The notes under the pieces: model-generated
Told to the model about the DNA's origin: nothing
Database searches by the model: none
The model's input: the letters and a program-made list of their open reading frames with translations, nothing else
Assembly: GCA_025093985.1 (NCBI GenBank)
Contig: JACAAK010000001.1
Span: forward strand, 372,001-436,000
Direction: 5' to 3'
Source: Calvatia gigantea
Taxonomy: Eukaryota; Basidiomycota; Agaricomycetes; Agaricales; Lycoperdaceae
Length of the DNA stretch: 64,000 bases
Made by a program: the position numbers and the translations under genes
In this document: positions 51,818-63,785 of the stretch, piece after piece
Layout of the letters: each line of letters begins with the position of its first letter
How positions within the stretch are numbered: position 1 is the first letter of the stretch

Positions 51818-54800
51818 TTAGTTTCTTTGTTGGGGTTGCTTGTTTGATGCTTTTTTGCATTTTCTGCCCCCTCTTTTATGGGTATCCTCTGGATGCCTTT
51901 TTAGGTAGTCTTGTATGGCATCTTTTGCATTCTCCAAATTGGACTCTGCTGTCCACATATGTATCTTCTTCATTGCTATACCCCTTCTAGTGGACCAGGA
52001 ATTGATATCCCCTTCCCCGTTTTCTTTGTCCACAGATTTCTTCCACTTCATATTCTTCTTCGTTGTTTATGATCACAGGAGTGGGTGCCAGTGGCTGTTT
52101 TTGACTTGGGAACTCCACCTGATGTGCTGGTGTCAAGAGTTGTTCATTAAACACATCATGGATAGCCTATCCATCTGGTAATGTTAGCTGATATGCCACT
52201 TCTCCTATCTTTTCCTTAATAAGGAAAGGGCCATACTGTTTTTGGCCTAGCTTCTTTGATGCTTGATTGGTATGGATGTTCGTGTTCTTTAGCCACACTG
52301 CATCATCTATTTGATATGTTTGGGTATGGGTCTTGTTATGGTTATATTGCTGTTTCATCTTTTCTTGGTATGTCTATAGTGCTGATGAGGCATCGTCTCA
52401 GGCGGTCTGAAGTTTCTTTAGGAAATCTGTGGCTGCCGGATTATTTGTCAGTAGTTCGTTTTTTCCTTTCCATGGGTTTCTTCCATAGTTTAGGAAGAAC
52501 GGCGTTGCTTGTGTTCCTCCATGTCATTTGTCATTATACTGAAATTCTGCAATGGAGAGCCATTCTGTCCAGTCATCTTGGTTGTAGTTGCAGTACAAGC
52601 AGATGTACATTTCTATCTCGCCATTGATACATTCTGTTTGTCCATCCATTTGTGGGTGATATGCCATTGATAGGTTGCGTTCTATGCTGAGTCCTTTGAA
52701 TAGTTCTTTGGTGAATTCTGATGCAAATTGAGGTCCTTGGTCACTGAGTACTTTCCTCGGTAATCCATGTAGCTTCCATATTTCATCTTGATATGTTTTT
52801 GTGATATCCTTGGATGAAACATCCATGGTAGTCGCTACAAGCCGTATCATTTTCGTGAAGCGGTCTACAATGACCAGTATTGCATCTTTCCCCTTTGACT
52901 CTGGCAGTGGTCTGATCATGTCGACACTGATTTCTTCCCAAGGTCCATTTGGGACTGGAAGGGGGTGTAGTGGTGATTTGAGTGGTGTAGTTCTTGCTTT
53001 ATTCCTTTGGCAGGCTTGGCATCCTTGAATGTATTTTTTCATGTCTTTTCACATTGTTGGCCACCAATAGTCGTGGCTGATTAGTTCCATCATTCTGTGT
53101 TGGCCCAGGTGACCCACGTCTGGCATGTCATGATATTGTATTAGGATTTCTTCTTGTAGCTTCGGGTTGGGTGGGACGTATGTACTATTTTGTCTGTAGA
53201 TGGTTCCCTATTCCTCAATGAGCTTGGACTCTAGTTTTCTTAGCTCAGTAAGAACTGTTGTCTCACACTAGGGCTTGGTTTGGATTCATTCTAGGAATGT
53301 CAGTTCAAGGAATAATTCTGCTTGTAAGAGCACTGTGTCGTCTGTGTTTCCTGTTTGCAGCCAGCTTTCCTGGATCATGGTGACTAGTTTGTCTTCTTGT
53401 CCTTCTGGTATCTGGTGGATTTGGGACAATAGGTCGGCCTTCGTGTTTGTTTTTCTGGGCATGTGTCACAGTGTGAAATTGTAGTCCTGTAGGCATAGGT
53501 ACCATCGAGCTTGTCATCCATTCAGTTTTTGGGGTTCTCAGTAGTATTTCAAGTTTTCGTGGTCGGTTCAGATTTCAATTTTTTCTTCCACATCCAGCAG
53601 GTAGTGTCTCCATTCCTTTAGGGCGTGGATGATGGCTAGTAGCTCCTTGTCATATATTTCATAATTTTGCTCTGCCAGTGATAGTGTTCATGACATGAAG
53701 GCGATTGGATGCCATTTGTCCTCCTGTTGTTGTGATAGCATGCCTCCTAGCGCATAGTCTGATGCATCGACTTCTACCCTAAACTGTCCTTGTCTTTGTG
53801 GTAGGGTTAACACAGGCTCTTTGGTGATGCACTTTTTAAGGTGATCAAAGGCTGTCTGGTGTTCTTGGTCCCATTCCCATGTGGATGCTCCTTTGAGTTT
53901 GTTTAGTGGCCCTGCGATCTTGCTGAAGTTTTTGATGAAACACTGGTAGTAGTTGGCAAAGCCTAGAAACCTTTCTACTCCTTTTGTATTTTTTGGCTCT
54001 GGCCAGTCTCGCACTGATTTGACTTTTTCTTCCTCCATTTTGATTTGTCCATGCCCCACTTTGACTCCTAACATAGGGATTTCTTCAGCATTGAAGATGC
54101 ATTTGGTTCATTTGAAATATAGATTGTATTGTGCTGCCCGCTCCAGGAACCATACTGTCCATTCCTTTAGCTGTTCCTTGGTGTTGCTGGGGATGGCAAA
54201 GTCGTCCATATAGTTCATAATGTCCCCATTTTGCAATAGGTCCCAGAAGATGCTTGTCATCATCCTAGAGAAGGTCCCTGGTGAATTGCTAAGTCTGAAA
54301 TACATGACTGTTGGCTTGAAGAGCCCTTCGTTAGTGAGGAACGCTGCTTTCCATTCATCTTCTTCCTTGATCCTAATGTTGTTATATTCCCAGATGATAT
54401 CGAGCTTGTTGAAATACTTGGCCTTTCCAAGCTTGTTGATTACCTCGCCAATTCTTGGCAATGGCATTTTGTCCTTGATTACCATGTTGTTTAACTGCCT
54501 ATAGTCTTGAATTAATCTCTTGGATCCGTCCTTCTTGGGGATGAAGAAGATTGGTGCTGTATATGGGGATTTTGATGGTCATATTCGTCCTGATTCTAGG
54601 TTCTCTTTGATGAATGCTTTGAGTTCATCCTGCTCTTTGACCGTCATGTTATAAGTTCCTGCACTTATTTCCTTCAGGGCATCCTCCATTAGGATTATCT
54701 TGTGGTCCTATTTAGTGCGTTCTGGGAGTTTGTCAAACATTGTTTTGTTGAACAGATGTGTGAACAGTTGTACATAGTCTGGCAAATCTTCTGGCTTGGT

Positions 54801-54870
54801 TAGGTCTGGTTTGTCTTCTTCTTCCCATAGATCTTCTGTAGTGGCCATGCTCCATATTTTTTCTGTGATG
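51818..54870 (-). pseudogene. Gypsy J2 pol: RT, RNase H, integrase, chromodomain
   Basis: The minus strand shows RT (KLDIIWEYNNIRIKEEDEWK, MNYMDDFAIPS near 54215), RNase H (FRVEVDASDYALGGMLSQQQ near 53770), the integrase finger (CQACQRNK) and core (DRFTKMIRL, LSDQGPQFASEF, GQTECINGE), GPY/F (KKLGQKQYGPFLIKEKIGE), and the chromodomain near 51830-52060. A 4-nt insertion near 51960 compared with J1 disrupts the chromodomain frame. Many C/T-type stops are present. Confidence 0.85.
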
Positions 54871-55065
54871 GGGATATTTCAGTGGGGGAATTGACAGTTT
54901 GGTGGACACCAACTGAACTTGATTTCTCCATTATTCCAGTCTACCTCTGGGTTGTGTTTGATCAGCCAGTCATGTCCTAGGAAGACCTCTGCGTGGTCTT
55001 GTAGTTGTACAACTGATGCTTCAATTTGTTCTTTGTGTCCTTGGATATCTATGTCAATTGTTTTT

Positions 55066-55773
55066 CCTAAGTAGGAATATAGCGTGTTTGCTATCGGTCT
55101 TGGCTTTGCTTTTCAAAACTTCGAATTCAATTAGGTAGTCAGCAGTGTTTTAATTTCCTTGTTTGAATTTTTCGATCTGCCATTCTGCTTTACTGTTTGA
55201 GGCATCATCCGAGAAGGTCCTTCTGAATTCCTCAGAGAAGACTTTCCAGTCTACTAAATCTTCAGATTCCAGGATGGCTGGTGCTCTCATGGCTACATAT
55301 GCTCCTGCAGTTCCTTCTCACAGCCTGGCTAGGACTGCTATAACTTTATCATCTGCTGAGGCTATCTTGTTGAACTTCATGAAGAGCGTCATTGCTCTCC
55401 ACCAGTCATTGAATTTGGTGCAGGTGCCATCGAAAAATCCCAGGTCTGGCACTAGGCCTTTCCCATTGGGCACTGTTGTGGGTACTACTGCGTTGTCGGT
55501 CATGTTGGAGTCAGTCTCTGATTCTGTTTTGTCTGAGCTTGATTCATCTAATTTCTCCTGATGGACTAACTCTTCCTCTGCTAGGTCAAGTTCATTTAGA
55601 AGTTCTGATAATACTTCTTCTTCTGCTGGATTTACTCTGGGTTCATTGTGTGTTTCTCCAATTGGTTCTTCAAGTACTTCGGGGTTCCCTGTTTCTCCTT
55701 CATCTGATGTTTCAGATTCATTGTCAGTGACTTCGAGATTCGGTTCTCTGTATTCGTCTGGGTTCGAGCTCAT
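55066..55773 (-). pseudogene. Gypsy J2 gag, N-terminal part
   Basis: ATG 55773 (MSSNPDEYREPNLEVTDNE). A strongly acidic N-terminal ~95 residues is followed by a Gag core (GTCTKFNDWWRAMTLFMKF). In-frame TGA lies near 55318 after ARL (K has TGA at the same codon). The zinc-knuckle end is deleted: sequence jumps near 55066 to the protease region. Confidence 0.8.
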
Positions 55774-55839
55774 ATACTGGCTCCTGGGTTGCTCCTGTTC
55801 AGGCCTGTTTCAGCCTACTCCTTGCAAGGTGAGGTGGGG

Positions 55840-55850
55840 ATGCTTAACCA
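55840..55850 (-). promoter_or_regulatory. Self-complementary primer-binding site of gypsy J2
   Basis: TGGTTAAGCAT on the minus strand, two bases from the 5' LTR. Confidence 0.65.
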
Positions 55851-55852
55851 AA

Positions 55853-56158
55853 TGTTATGACCTTAGTCTGAGTAAACCTCAGGCTGCAACTTAGGCTAAG
55901 ACTTGAGGGTGAGTAAGGGGAGGAGAACAGAGGTGGTTAAGTATACCAAATACAGGAGTATGTATGTACACTTAAATACAGTAAGCATCCAGTTGAACGG
56001 ATGGAGGTAACTACATGAAACATCTGATGACAATGGTGCAGTAGTTACTGTGAGTCAATGCCCAGAGATTGCTGGACTGGAATAGACAAAACAGGTACAG
56101 GACAGAGTAGAATGCAGACAAGTATGGAATGGATATGAACAGATGAAAGTTCACAACA
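55853..56158 (-). repeat. 5' LTR of gypsy J2
   Basis: 306 bp; its copy of the self-primer complement has decayed by one transition (taagtat). Confidence 0.9.
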
Positions 56159-56163
56159 GGTGG

Positions 56164-56359
56164 CATTGTTAACATCCTTGAGTAGGTCTTCGAGGAGTCC
56201 CTGGGCTAGGGATGGGGTTGTGGCCATGTTGAAACAAGTGGTACTTGGGGAGGGGGCTTTATTATTTCCTGGGGTGGGTAGAGGTACAGATGAAATTCTG
56301 GTGGGGTTGGGATGTATCAGGGAGGTGATGGTGATGTGACTGGATTGGGAGGCAGGCAT
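56164..56359 (-). pseudogene. Gypsy K extra ORF, N-terminal third
   Basis: ATG 56359 (MPASQSSHITITSLIHPNPT), continuing to LLEDLLKDVNNAT and then the J insertion. The rest is at 37097-37894 and duplicated at 49683-50496. Confidence 0.75.
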
Positions 56360-56365
56360 GTTTGC

Positions 56366-59300
56366 TTAACTAGTTGAGTTGTTGGATGGTCTTTTAGGTT
56401 TTCTGCCCCCCTTTTTATAGGTATCCTCCAAATGCTTATTCAGGTAGTCTTGTATGGCTTCTCTTGCATTTTCCAGGTTGGACTCTGCAGTCCACATATC
56501 TTCTTCATTGCTATACTCCTTCCAGTGTATCAGGAATTGGTATTCCTTTCTACACTTCCATTGTCCCCAGATCTTGCCTACCTCATACTCTTCTTCATTG
56601 TTGATAATAATCAGGTCTAGTATTGGCAACTTTTTCTGGCTTGGGAACTCTGCTTCTTATGCCGGTGTCAGGAGTTGTTCATTGAAAACATTGTGGATGG
56701 CCCATCCTTCTAGTAGATCAAGCTGATATGCTGCATTCCCTATCTTTTTCTTAATATGGAAAGGTCCATACCATTTCTGGCCTAGCTTCTTTGATTTCTG
56801 GTTGGTATGGATGTTTGTGTTCTCGAGCCATACCTTGTTGCCAATCTGATATGTCTTAGTATGGAGCTTGCTGTTGTCATGTTGCTGTTTCATCTTTTCC
56901 TGGTATGATCATAATGCTGATGAGATGTTATCTTGGACAGCCTGCAGATATTTCATGAACTCTGTTGCCATAGGATTGTTTGTCATTCCACTACTCTTTC
57001 CTTTCCATGGGTGTCTTCCATAGTTCAGGAAAAATGGCATTTCTCCTGTTCCACCATATTGCTTGTTGTTGTAGTGGAATTCCACTATTGAGAGCCATTC
57101 TGTCCAATCATCCTGATTGTAGTTGCAGTATAGGCAGATATGGGTTTCTACTTCTCTATTAATGTGTTCTGTCTGTCTATCAGTCTGGGGGTGATATGCT
57201 GTTGATAGATTACATTCTATGCTGAGTTCTTTAAATAGCTCCTTGGTGAATTCTGATGCAAATTGGGGTCCTCAGTCACTGAATACCTTCCTTGGCAGTC
57301 CATGTAACTTCTATATTTCATCACAATAAATTTGTGCAATGTTTTTAGATGAAACATCTGTTGTTGTTGCTACAAGGCATATCATCTTTGTGAACTAGTC
57401 AATGATAACCAGTACTGCATCTTTTCCTTTGGATTCTGGTAGGGGTCTGATCATGTTGATACAAATTTCTTCCCATGGTCCATTTGGTACAGGAAAAGAA
57501 TGTAGTGGTGATTTGAGCAGAGCTGTTCTTGGTTTGTTTCTTTGGTATGTTTGGCAGCCCCAGGTGTATCTTCTTATGTTCTTCCATATGGTTGGCCACC
57601 AATAGTCTTAGGTGATCAATTCTGTCATTCTATATTGTCCTGGGTGTCCTGCATCTGGTGTGTCATGGTACTGTTGTAGGACCTCCTCTTGTAATTTTGG
57701 TCCAGTGGCATGTATGTGCTATTTCCTTTATAGACTACTCCATCATCTTTGGTAAAGGTTGAGTCCTTCTTCAATAGTTGTGTGGTGACCAGCATTTTGT
57801 ATTGAGGGTTTTTTTGAATTCTCTCTAGGAATACTGGTTCCAGGAACAACTCAGCTCATAGTAGTACTGTGTTGTCAGTGCTTTCAGTCTGTAGCCAGCT
57901 TTCCCTGATCATGGTGACTAGTTTGTCTTCCTCTGCTTCTGGTGCTTGGTGTATGCATGACAATAAGTCAGCTTTTGTATTAGTCTTTCCTGGCACATGT
58001 CACAAGACGAAGTTATAGTCTTGTCGATGTAGGTACTATTGGGCTTGTTGTCCATTCAATTTTTGCAGTTCTCTGTAATATTTCAGGTTTTTGTAGTCCA
58101 TCTATATTTCAAACTTTTCTTTGGCATCCAGTAGGTAGTGTCTCTATTCTTTCAGGGCATAGATGATGGCCAGTAGTTCCTTGTCATAGATCTCATAGTT
58201 GTATTCCACTGGTGAGAGTATACATGATGTGAATGTGATTGGGTGCCATTTATTTTCTTGTAATTGTGATAGCACACCTCCTAGTGCGTAATCTAATGCA
58301 TTGACTTCCACCTGGAATTGGCCTTGTCTCTGTGGCAGTGTCAAGGTAGGTTCCTCAGTGATGTACCTTTTTAGTTCATTGAATGCTGTCTGGTATTCTA
58401 TGCTCCATTCCCATGTAGCTGCTTCCTTCAGTTTGTTCAGCTGTCCTCCAATTTTGCTGAAGTTCTTGATGAAGCATCAATAGTAATTGGCAAAGCCCAG
58501 GAATCATTCTACTCCTTTGGTGTTTTTGGGTGTAGGCCAATTTCTTACTGATTTGACTTTTTCTCCCTCCATCTCAATTTGTCCATGTCCTACTCTGACC
58601 CTTAGCATTGGGATTTCTTCCACATCAAATATGCATTTGGTTTGTTTAAAACACAGATTGTACTGGCTTGCTCACTCCAGGAATCATATGGTTTGTTCCT
58701 TCAGCTGTTCTTTTGTGTTGCCTGGAATTGCAAAGTCATCCATATAGTTTACAATGTCTCTGTTTTGTAACAGGTCTTGGAAGATACTTGTCATCATGTG
58801 AGAGAAGGTCCCAGGTAAGTTGCTTAGTCTGAAATACATGACTGTTGGCTCAAAGAGTCCCTTGTTCATAAGGAATGCCACTTTCCATTTGTCTCCTTCT
58901 TTGATTCTGACATTGTTGTAGCCCCAGATGATATCTAGCTTGTTGAAGTATTTGGCCTTGCCCAGTTTGTTGATGACTTCTCCAGTTCTTGGTAGTGGGG
59001 TTTTATCTTTGACCACCACATTGTTTAATTGTTGATAGTCTTGTATCAATCTTTTGGATCTGTCTTTCTTTGGAATAAAGAAAGTAGGTGCCATGTACAA
59101 GGATTTCGATGGCCTTATCCATCCCAATTCAAGGTTTTCCTTGATGAATGCTTGGAGTTCATCCTGTTCCTTGATCGTTATATTGTATGTGCTGGTGCTT
59201 ATTTCTCTTGGGGCATCTTCTGTTAGAGTAATTTCATAATCCCATTCCATCCATTCTGGGAGTTTGTCGAAGGTTGTTTTGTTGAATAAATGTGTGAATG

Positions 59301-59382
59301 GCTGCACATAGTCAGACAAGTCTTCTGGTTTGGTTGGATCTGGCTCCTCCTCTTCCCCCCATAGGTCCTCCATCATGGCCAT
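56366..59382 (-). pseudogene. Gypsy K pol
   Basis: The RT frame 59382-58684 starts AMMEDLWGEEEEPDPTKPED. It contains APTFFIPKKD, KLDIIWGYNNVRIKEGDKW and VNYMDDFAIPG. RNase H (FQVEVNALDYALGGVLSQ near 58310; the catalytic Asp of DASDYAL reads Ala-Leu here), integrase pieces, GPY/F (KKLGQKWYGPFHIKKKIGN) and a chromodomain (EEYEVGKIWGQWKCRKEYQF, HWKEYSNEEDMW) follow. Stops are frequent and CpG is nearly absent. Confidence 0.85.
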
Positions 59383-59436
59383 ATTTCATATTTTGTTTAT
59401 GATGTAAATGTTCTGGTGAGGGAATTGACAGCTTGG

Positions 59437-59756
59437 TGTTATGACCTTGGTTTGACTGAACCTCAGGTTGTAACTTGGGCTAAGACTTGAGGGCAAGTAA
59501 GGGAAGAGAAACTGTAGATAGTTAAGTGTACTGAATACAAGGAGGTGTATGTATGCTTAAATACAGGGAGGGTCATCTAGTTGAATAGATGGAGATACTA
59601 CATGAAACATCCAATTACTATGGTGTGGTAGTATGTGAGTCAGTATGAGTAGGCACTCAGAGATTGCTGATACTAGAATAACTGAAACAGGTACATGGTA
59701 GGAATGGAAATAGGAAGTGGCACAACAATGTGATGGGAATGGTAGAATCCACAACA
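59437..59756 (-). repeat. Solo L LTR inside K protease
   Basis: 320 bp, related to the K LTR, with perfect target duplications cttgg at 59432-59436 and 59757-59761. Confidence 0.9.
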
Positions 59757-59761
59757 CTTGG

Positions 59762-60258
59762 TGGGCATCAGGTGAACTTAATTTCCCCAGTGTTCCAATC
59801 TACTTCTGGGTTGTGTTTGACTAGCCAATCATGTCCCAAGAATACTTCTGCTCTGTCTTGTAGTTGTATGACTGAGGCCTCAATTTCTTCTTTGTGTCCT
59901 TGGAGATCTATTTCAATGGTTGCCATTTTTGTCACTTTCCTCCCTTAGTTTGGTGTCCCATCTGCATTTAGCACCATGATTTGGTGTTTGAGTTTTCATG
60001 TGGGGATATTTTCTTTGTTGACTAGTCTCTTGCTAATGCTGCTAGTAGTGCATTCTGAGTCTATAATTGTATTCACTGTGATCTTTTTCCCTGGAGTTAG
60101 GATGTCTTCTTTCAGGTTCAATTCATGCTTTCACTTCTGAGGAATCATGTAAAATTTGTCTGATATCCTAGATACAAGTTTCTTGACTCTCAAGGTAGTG
60201 CCTACTCAGAGTCCTTGGAAAAATCCTTCTTTTCCTCTAGTTCAGCTTTTTCTATCCC
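59762..60258 (-). pseudogene. Gypsy K protease region
   Basis: The minus strand carries the retropepsin region equivalent to the scrap at 12936-13435 (IIDSECTTSSISKRL near 60060; Gly of DSG reads Glu). Frames are broken. Confidence 0.7.
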
Positions 60259-61353
60259 TCAGATTTGTACTTTTTTGGGCATAGTACAAGCTTTTGCTAT
60301 ATGGCCAACTTTGCTACAGTTGTAGCAGATTAACCCTTTGGGCTTCTTGCAGTCTTTGGCTATATGTCTAAAAATACCACAATTGTAGCACTTGGGTTCC
60401 CCTTTAGTGTTGAAGACATGGTGTCTGCTTTCTATCTCCATGGGTTTGCCCATTCCTCTGTATGTTGTTCTGGTGCTAGTTTTTCTGTCTCCATGGTATT
60501 TAGATGCCTCATATCCTTGTCTGATGGCAAGAATAGCTTCTGTCCACTCTGTATAGGTGTCTGGTCTAGTGCTGGGTGGGTAGCCTGTGATCATATGGAT
60601 GATGTCTTGTTTGGCATTCTTCTTAAGTAAGAATATAGCATGTTTGCTATCAGTCTTTGCCTTGCTCTTTAGGACTTCAAATTCAATGAGGTAGTCAGCT
60701 GTGTTTTTATTCCCTTGTTTGAATTTTTTGATCTGCCATTCTGCCTTGCTGTTTGAGGTGTCATTGAAGAAGGTTTTTCTGAAATCTTCTGAGAACACCT
60801 TCCAGTCTACTGAGTCTTCCCCTTCTAAGATTTGTAGCACTTTCATGGCTGCATATGCTCCTGCTGTTCCTCCTCATAGTCTGGCTAGGACTGCTATGGC
60901 TTTGTCATCTGTTGTGCTGATCTTGTTAAACTTCATGAAAAGTATTATGGTCCTCCACCAGTTATTGAATTTGGTACAAGTTCTATCGAAAAACCTGGGG
61001 TCTGGTATAAAGCCTTTCCTACTGGGTATTGCTGTGGGTACTACAGCATTGTCGGTCATGTCTGAGTTGGTACTAGAGTCAATTTCTGATTCAGTTTCTG
61101 ATTTGGTTTCAGTTTCTCCTTGTTTCTGTATCAGGTTCTCCTGATGTATTAACTCTTCTTCTGTTAAGTCAAGTTCATTTAGAAGTTCTGATAGTACTTC
61201 TTCCTCTCCTGTTGGACTTACTTCAGGTTCATTGTATTCAGCTGGTTCTACAGGTACTTTAGGGTTCCCTGTTTCTTCTTTGTCTGATGTTTCTGATTTG
61301 TCATCTGTGACTTCAAGGTTTGGCTCTCTATATTTGTCTGGGTTTGAGCTCAT
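60259..61353 (-). pseudogene. Gypsy K gag
   Basis: ATG 61353 (MSSNPDKYREPNLEVTDDK). The order is an acidic N-terminal part, a Gag core (TKFNNWWRTIILFMKFNK, FSEDFRKTFFNDTSNSKAEW), and two CCHC knuckles, CYNCGIFRHIAKDC and CYNCSKVGHIAKAC (60370-60290). An in-frame TGA follows ARL at about 60871 and another ends the frame after KKVQI. Both sit at expected Arg positions. Confidence 0.85.
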
Positions 61354-61434
61354 ATACTAGCTTCTGGGTTCATTGCTGTTCAGGCCTGTTTCAGCCTACT
61401 CCTTTGCAAGGTGAGGTAGGAATGCTTAACCAGG

Positions 61435-61616
61435 TGTTATGACCTTAGTCAGATAGAACCTCAGGTTGCAACTTAGGCTAAGACTTGAGGGCAAGTAAGG
61501 GAAGAGGAACTAGAGATGGTTAAGTGTACCAAATACAGGAAGATGTATATACACTTAAATATGGGAAGATCATCCAGTTGAATGGATGGAGTTACTATGT
61601 GAAATGTCTGATGACA
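61435..61616 (-). repeat. Truncated K 5' LTR
   Basis: The first 182 bp (plus coordinates) of the K LTR, stopping at atgaca and continuing at gaaactgtag of an L LTR. It is the junction of the tandem duplication. Confidence 0.82.
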
Positions 61617-63219
61617 GAAACTGTAGATAGTTTAAGTGTACTGAATATAAGGAGGTATATGTCTGCTTAAATACAGGGAGGGTCATCTAGTTGAATAGAT
61701 GGAGATACTACATGAAACGTCCAATTACTATGGTTGTGGTAGTATGTGAGTCAGTATGAGTAGGCACTCAGAGATTTGCTGATACTAGAATAACTGAAAC
61801 AGGTACATGGTAGGAATGGAAATAGGAAGTGGCACAACAATGTGATGGGAATGGTAGAATCCACAACACTTGGTGGGCATCAGGTGAACTTAATTTCCCC
61901 AGTGTTCCAATCTACTTCTGGGTTGTGTTTGACTAGCCAATCATGTCCCAAGAATACTTCTGCTCTGTCTTGTAGTTGTATGACTGAGGCCTCAATTTCT
62001 TCTTTGTGTCCTTGGAGATCTATTTCAATGGTTGCCATTTTTGTCACTTTCCTCCCTTAGTTTGGTGTCCCATCTGCATTTAGCACCATGATTTGGTTGT
62101 TTGAGTTTTTCATGTGGGGATATTTTCTTTGTTGACTAGTCTCTTGCTAATGCTGCTAGTAGTGCATTCTGAGTCTATAATTGTATTCACTGTGATCTTT
62201 TTCCCTGGAGTTAGGATGTCTTCTTTCAGGTTCAATTCATGCTTTCACTTCTGAGGAATCATGTAAAATTTGTCTGATATCCTAGATACAAGTTTCTTGA
62301 CTCTCAAGGTAGTGCCTACTCAGAGTCCTTGGAAAAATCCTTCTTTTCCTCTAGTTCAGCTTTTTCTATCCCTCAGATTTGTACTTTTTTGGGCATAGTA
62401 CAAGCTTTTGCTATATGGCCAACTTTGCTACAGTTGTAGCAGATTAACCCTTTGGGCTTCTTGCAGTCTTTGGCTATATGTCTAAAAATACCACAATTGT
62501 AGCACTTGGGTTCCCCTTTAGTGTTGAAGACATGGTGTCTGCTTTCTATCTCCATGGGTTTGCCCATTCCTCTGTATGTTGTTCTGGTGCTAGTTTTTCT
62601 GTCTCCATGGTATTTAGATGCCTCATATCCTTGTCTGATGGCAAGAATAGCTTCTGTCCACTCTGTATAGGTGTCTGGTCTAGTGCTGGGTGGGTAGCCT
62701 GTGATCATATGGATGATGTCTTGTTTGGCATTCTTCTTAAGTAAGAATATAGCATGTTTGCTATCAGTCTTTGCCTTGCTCTTTAGGACTTCAAATTCAA
62801 TGAGGTAGTCAGCTGTGTTTTTATTCCCTTGTTTGAATTTTTTGATCTGCCATTCTGCCTTGCTGTTTGAGGTGTCATTGAAGAAGGTTTTTCTGAAATC
62901 TTCTGAGAACACCTTCCAGTCTACTGAGTCTTCCCCTTCTAAGATTTGTAGCACTTTCATGGCTGCATATGCTCCTGCTGTTCCTCCTCATAGTCTGGCT
63001 AGGACTGCTATGGCTTTGTCATCTGTTGTGCTGATCTTGTTAAACTTCATGAAAAGTATTATGGTCCTCCACCAGTTATTGAATTTGGTACAAGTTCTAT
63101 CGAAAAACCTGGGGTCTGGTATAAAGCCTTGAGCTCATATACTAGCTTCTGGGTTCATTGCTGTTCAGGCCTGTTTCAGCCTACTCCTTTGCAAGGTGAG
63201 GTAGGAATGCTTAACCAGG
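61617..63219 (-). repeat. Tandem duplicate of L LTR part, K protease and K gag
   Basis: 61617-63129 repeats 59508-61019 with almost no change (the zinc-knuckle frame 62373-62960 is identical in protein to 60259-60846). A 0.33-kb deletion in gag (61020-61345 equivalent) follows, then the K leader. So the 5' part of K is present twice. Confidence 0.88.
63207..63217 (-). promoter_or_regulatory. Self-complementary primer-binding site of gypsy K
   Basis: TGGTTAAGCAT on the minus strand, two bases from the 5' LTR; it pairs with ATGCTTAACCA of the 3' LTR copy (about 36865). Confidence 0.62.
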
Positions 63220-63527
63220 TGTTATGACCTTAGTCAGATAGAACCTCAGGTTGCAACTTAGGCTAAGACTTGAGGGCAAGTAAGGGAAGAGGAACTAGAG
63301 ATGGTTAAGTGTACCAAATACAGGAAGATGTATATACACTTAAATATGGGAAGATCATCCAGTTGAATGGATGGAGTTACTATGTGAAATGTCTGATGAC
63401 AATGGCATGATAGTATACAAGTCAAGACTCAGGGATCACTAGGACTAGGATAGATGAAACAGATACACAATGGGTATGAAACAGAGATGAGTATGGTGAT
63501 GTGATGGAGCCAGTGAAATCCACAACA
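63220..63527 (-). repeat. 5' LTR of gypsy K
   Basis: 308 bp, the same length as 36769-37076, followed by gtctt (63528-63532). Confidence 0.9.
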
Positions 63528-63532
63528 GTCTT

Positions 63533-63785
63533 GGATTATCTTTTATACTCTTTGTAGTGTAGATAGATCATTGATAGTATATTATCCTAGTTGTAGTATG
63601 TATATGAAGTATACTATCAATGTTAAGACTTTTGTGATAATTGTAGTTACTGTATTATACAAGTCTTGGTTGACATTGTATAAACTGTCATATAATCAAT
63701 ATGTAGATATTGATCTATTGATAGTGGATCATATGTGATTGATTGTACATCATTATTAACATTAAAGTATTGTATATAGTCAATA
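63533..63785. other. AT-rich DNA right of gypsy K
   Basis: It resembles 36526-36768 in composition. No convincing gene is present; a 61-codon open frame here (63647-63832) has no domain and is probably chance. Confidence 0.5.

Larger units (their letters stand above)
50497..56158 (-). mobile_element. Gypsy J, copy J2, both LTRs present, internally deleted
   Basis: 5.66 kb with 306-bp LTRs (50497-50802, 55853-56158), inserted in K's extra ORF with duplication ggtgg (56159-56163; agtgg on the left, one G to A). Order on the minus strand: 5' LTR, self-primer site (55840-55850), gag start, pol with chromodomain, extra ORF, 3' LTR. About 0.7 kb covering the gag zinc knuckles and protease start is missing near 55066. 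Confidence 0.9.
36769..63527 (-). mobile_element. Gypsy K insertion expanded to 26.8 kb by nested insertions
   Basis: 308-bp LTRs lie at 36769-37076 (3') and 63220-63527 (5'). Perfect target duplications gtctt lie at 36764-36768 and 63528-63532. K parts on the minus strand: 5' LTR, gag (60259-61353, plus a tandem duplicate), protease, pol (56366-59382), extra ORF split by J (56164-56359 and 37097-37894). Everything between 37895 and 56163 is J, Tc1, rearranged or duplicated material inside K's extra ORF. Confidence 0.88.
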
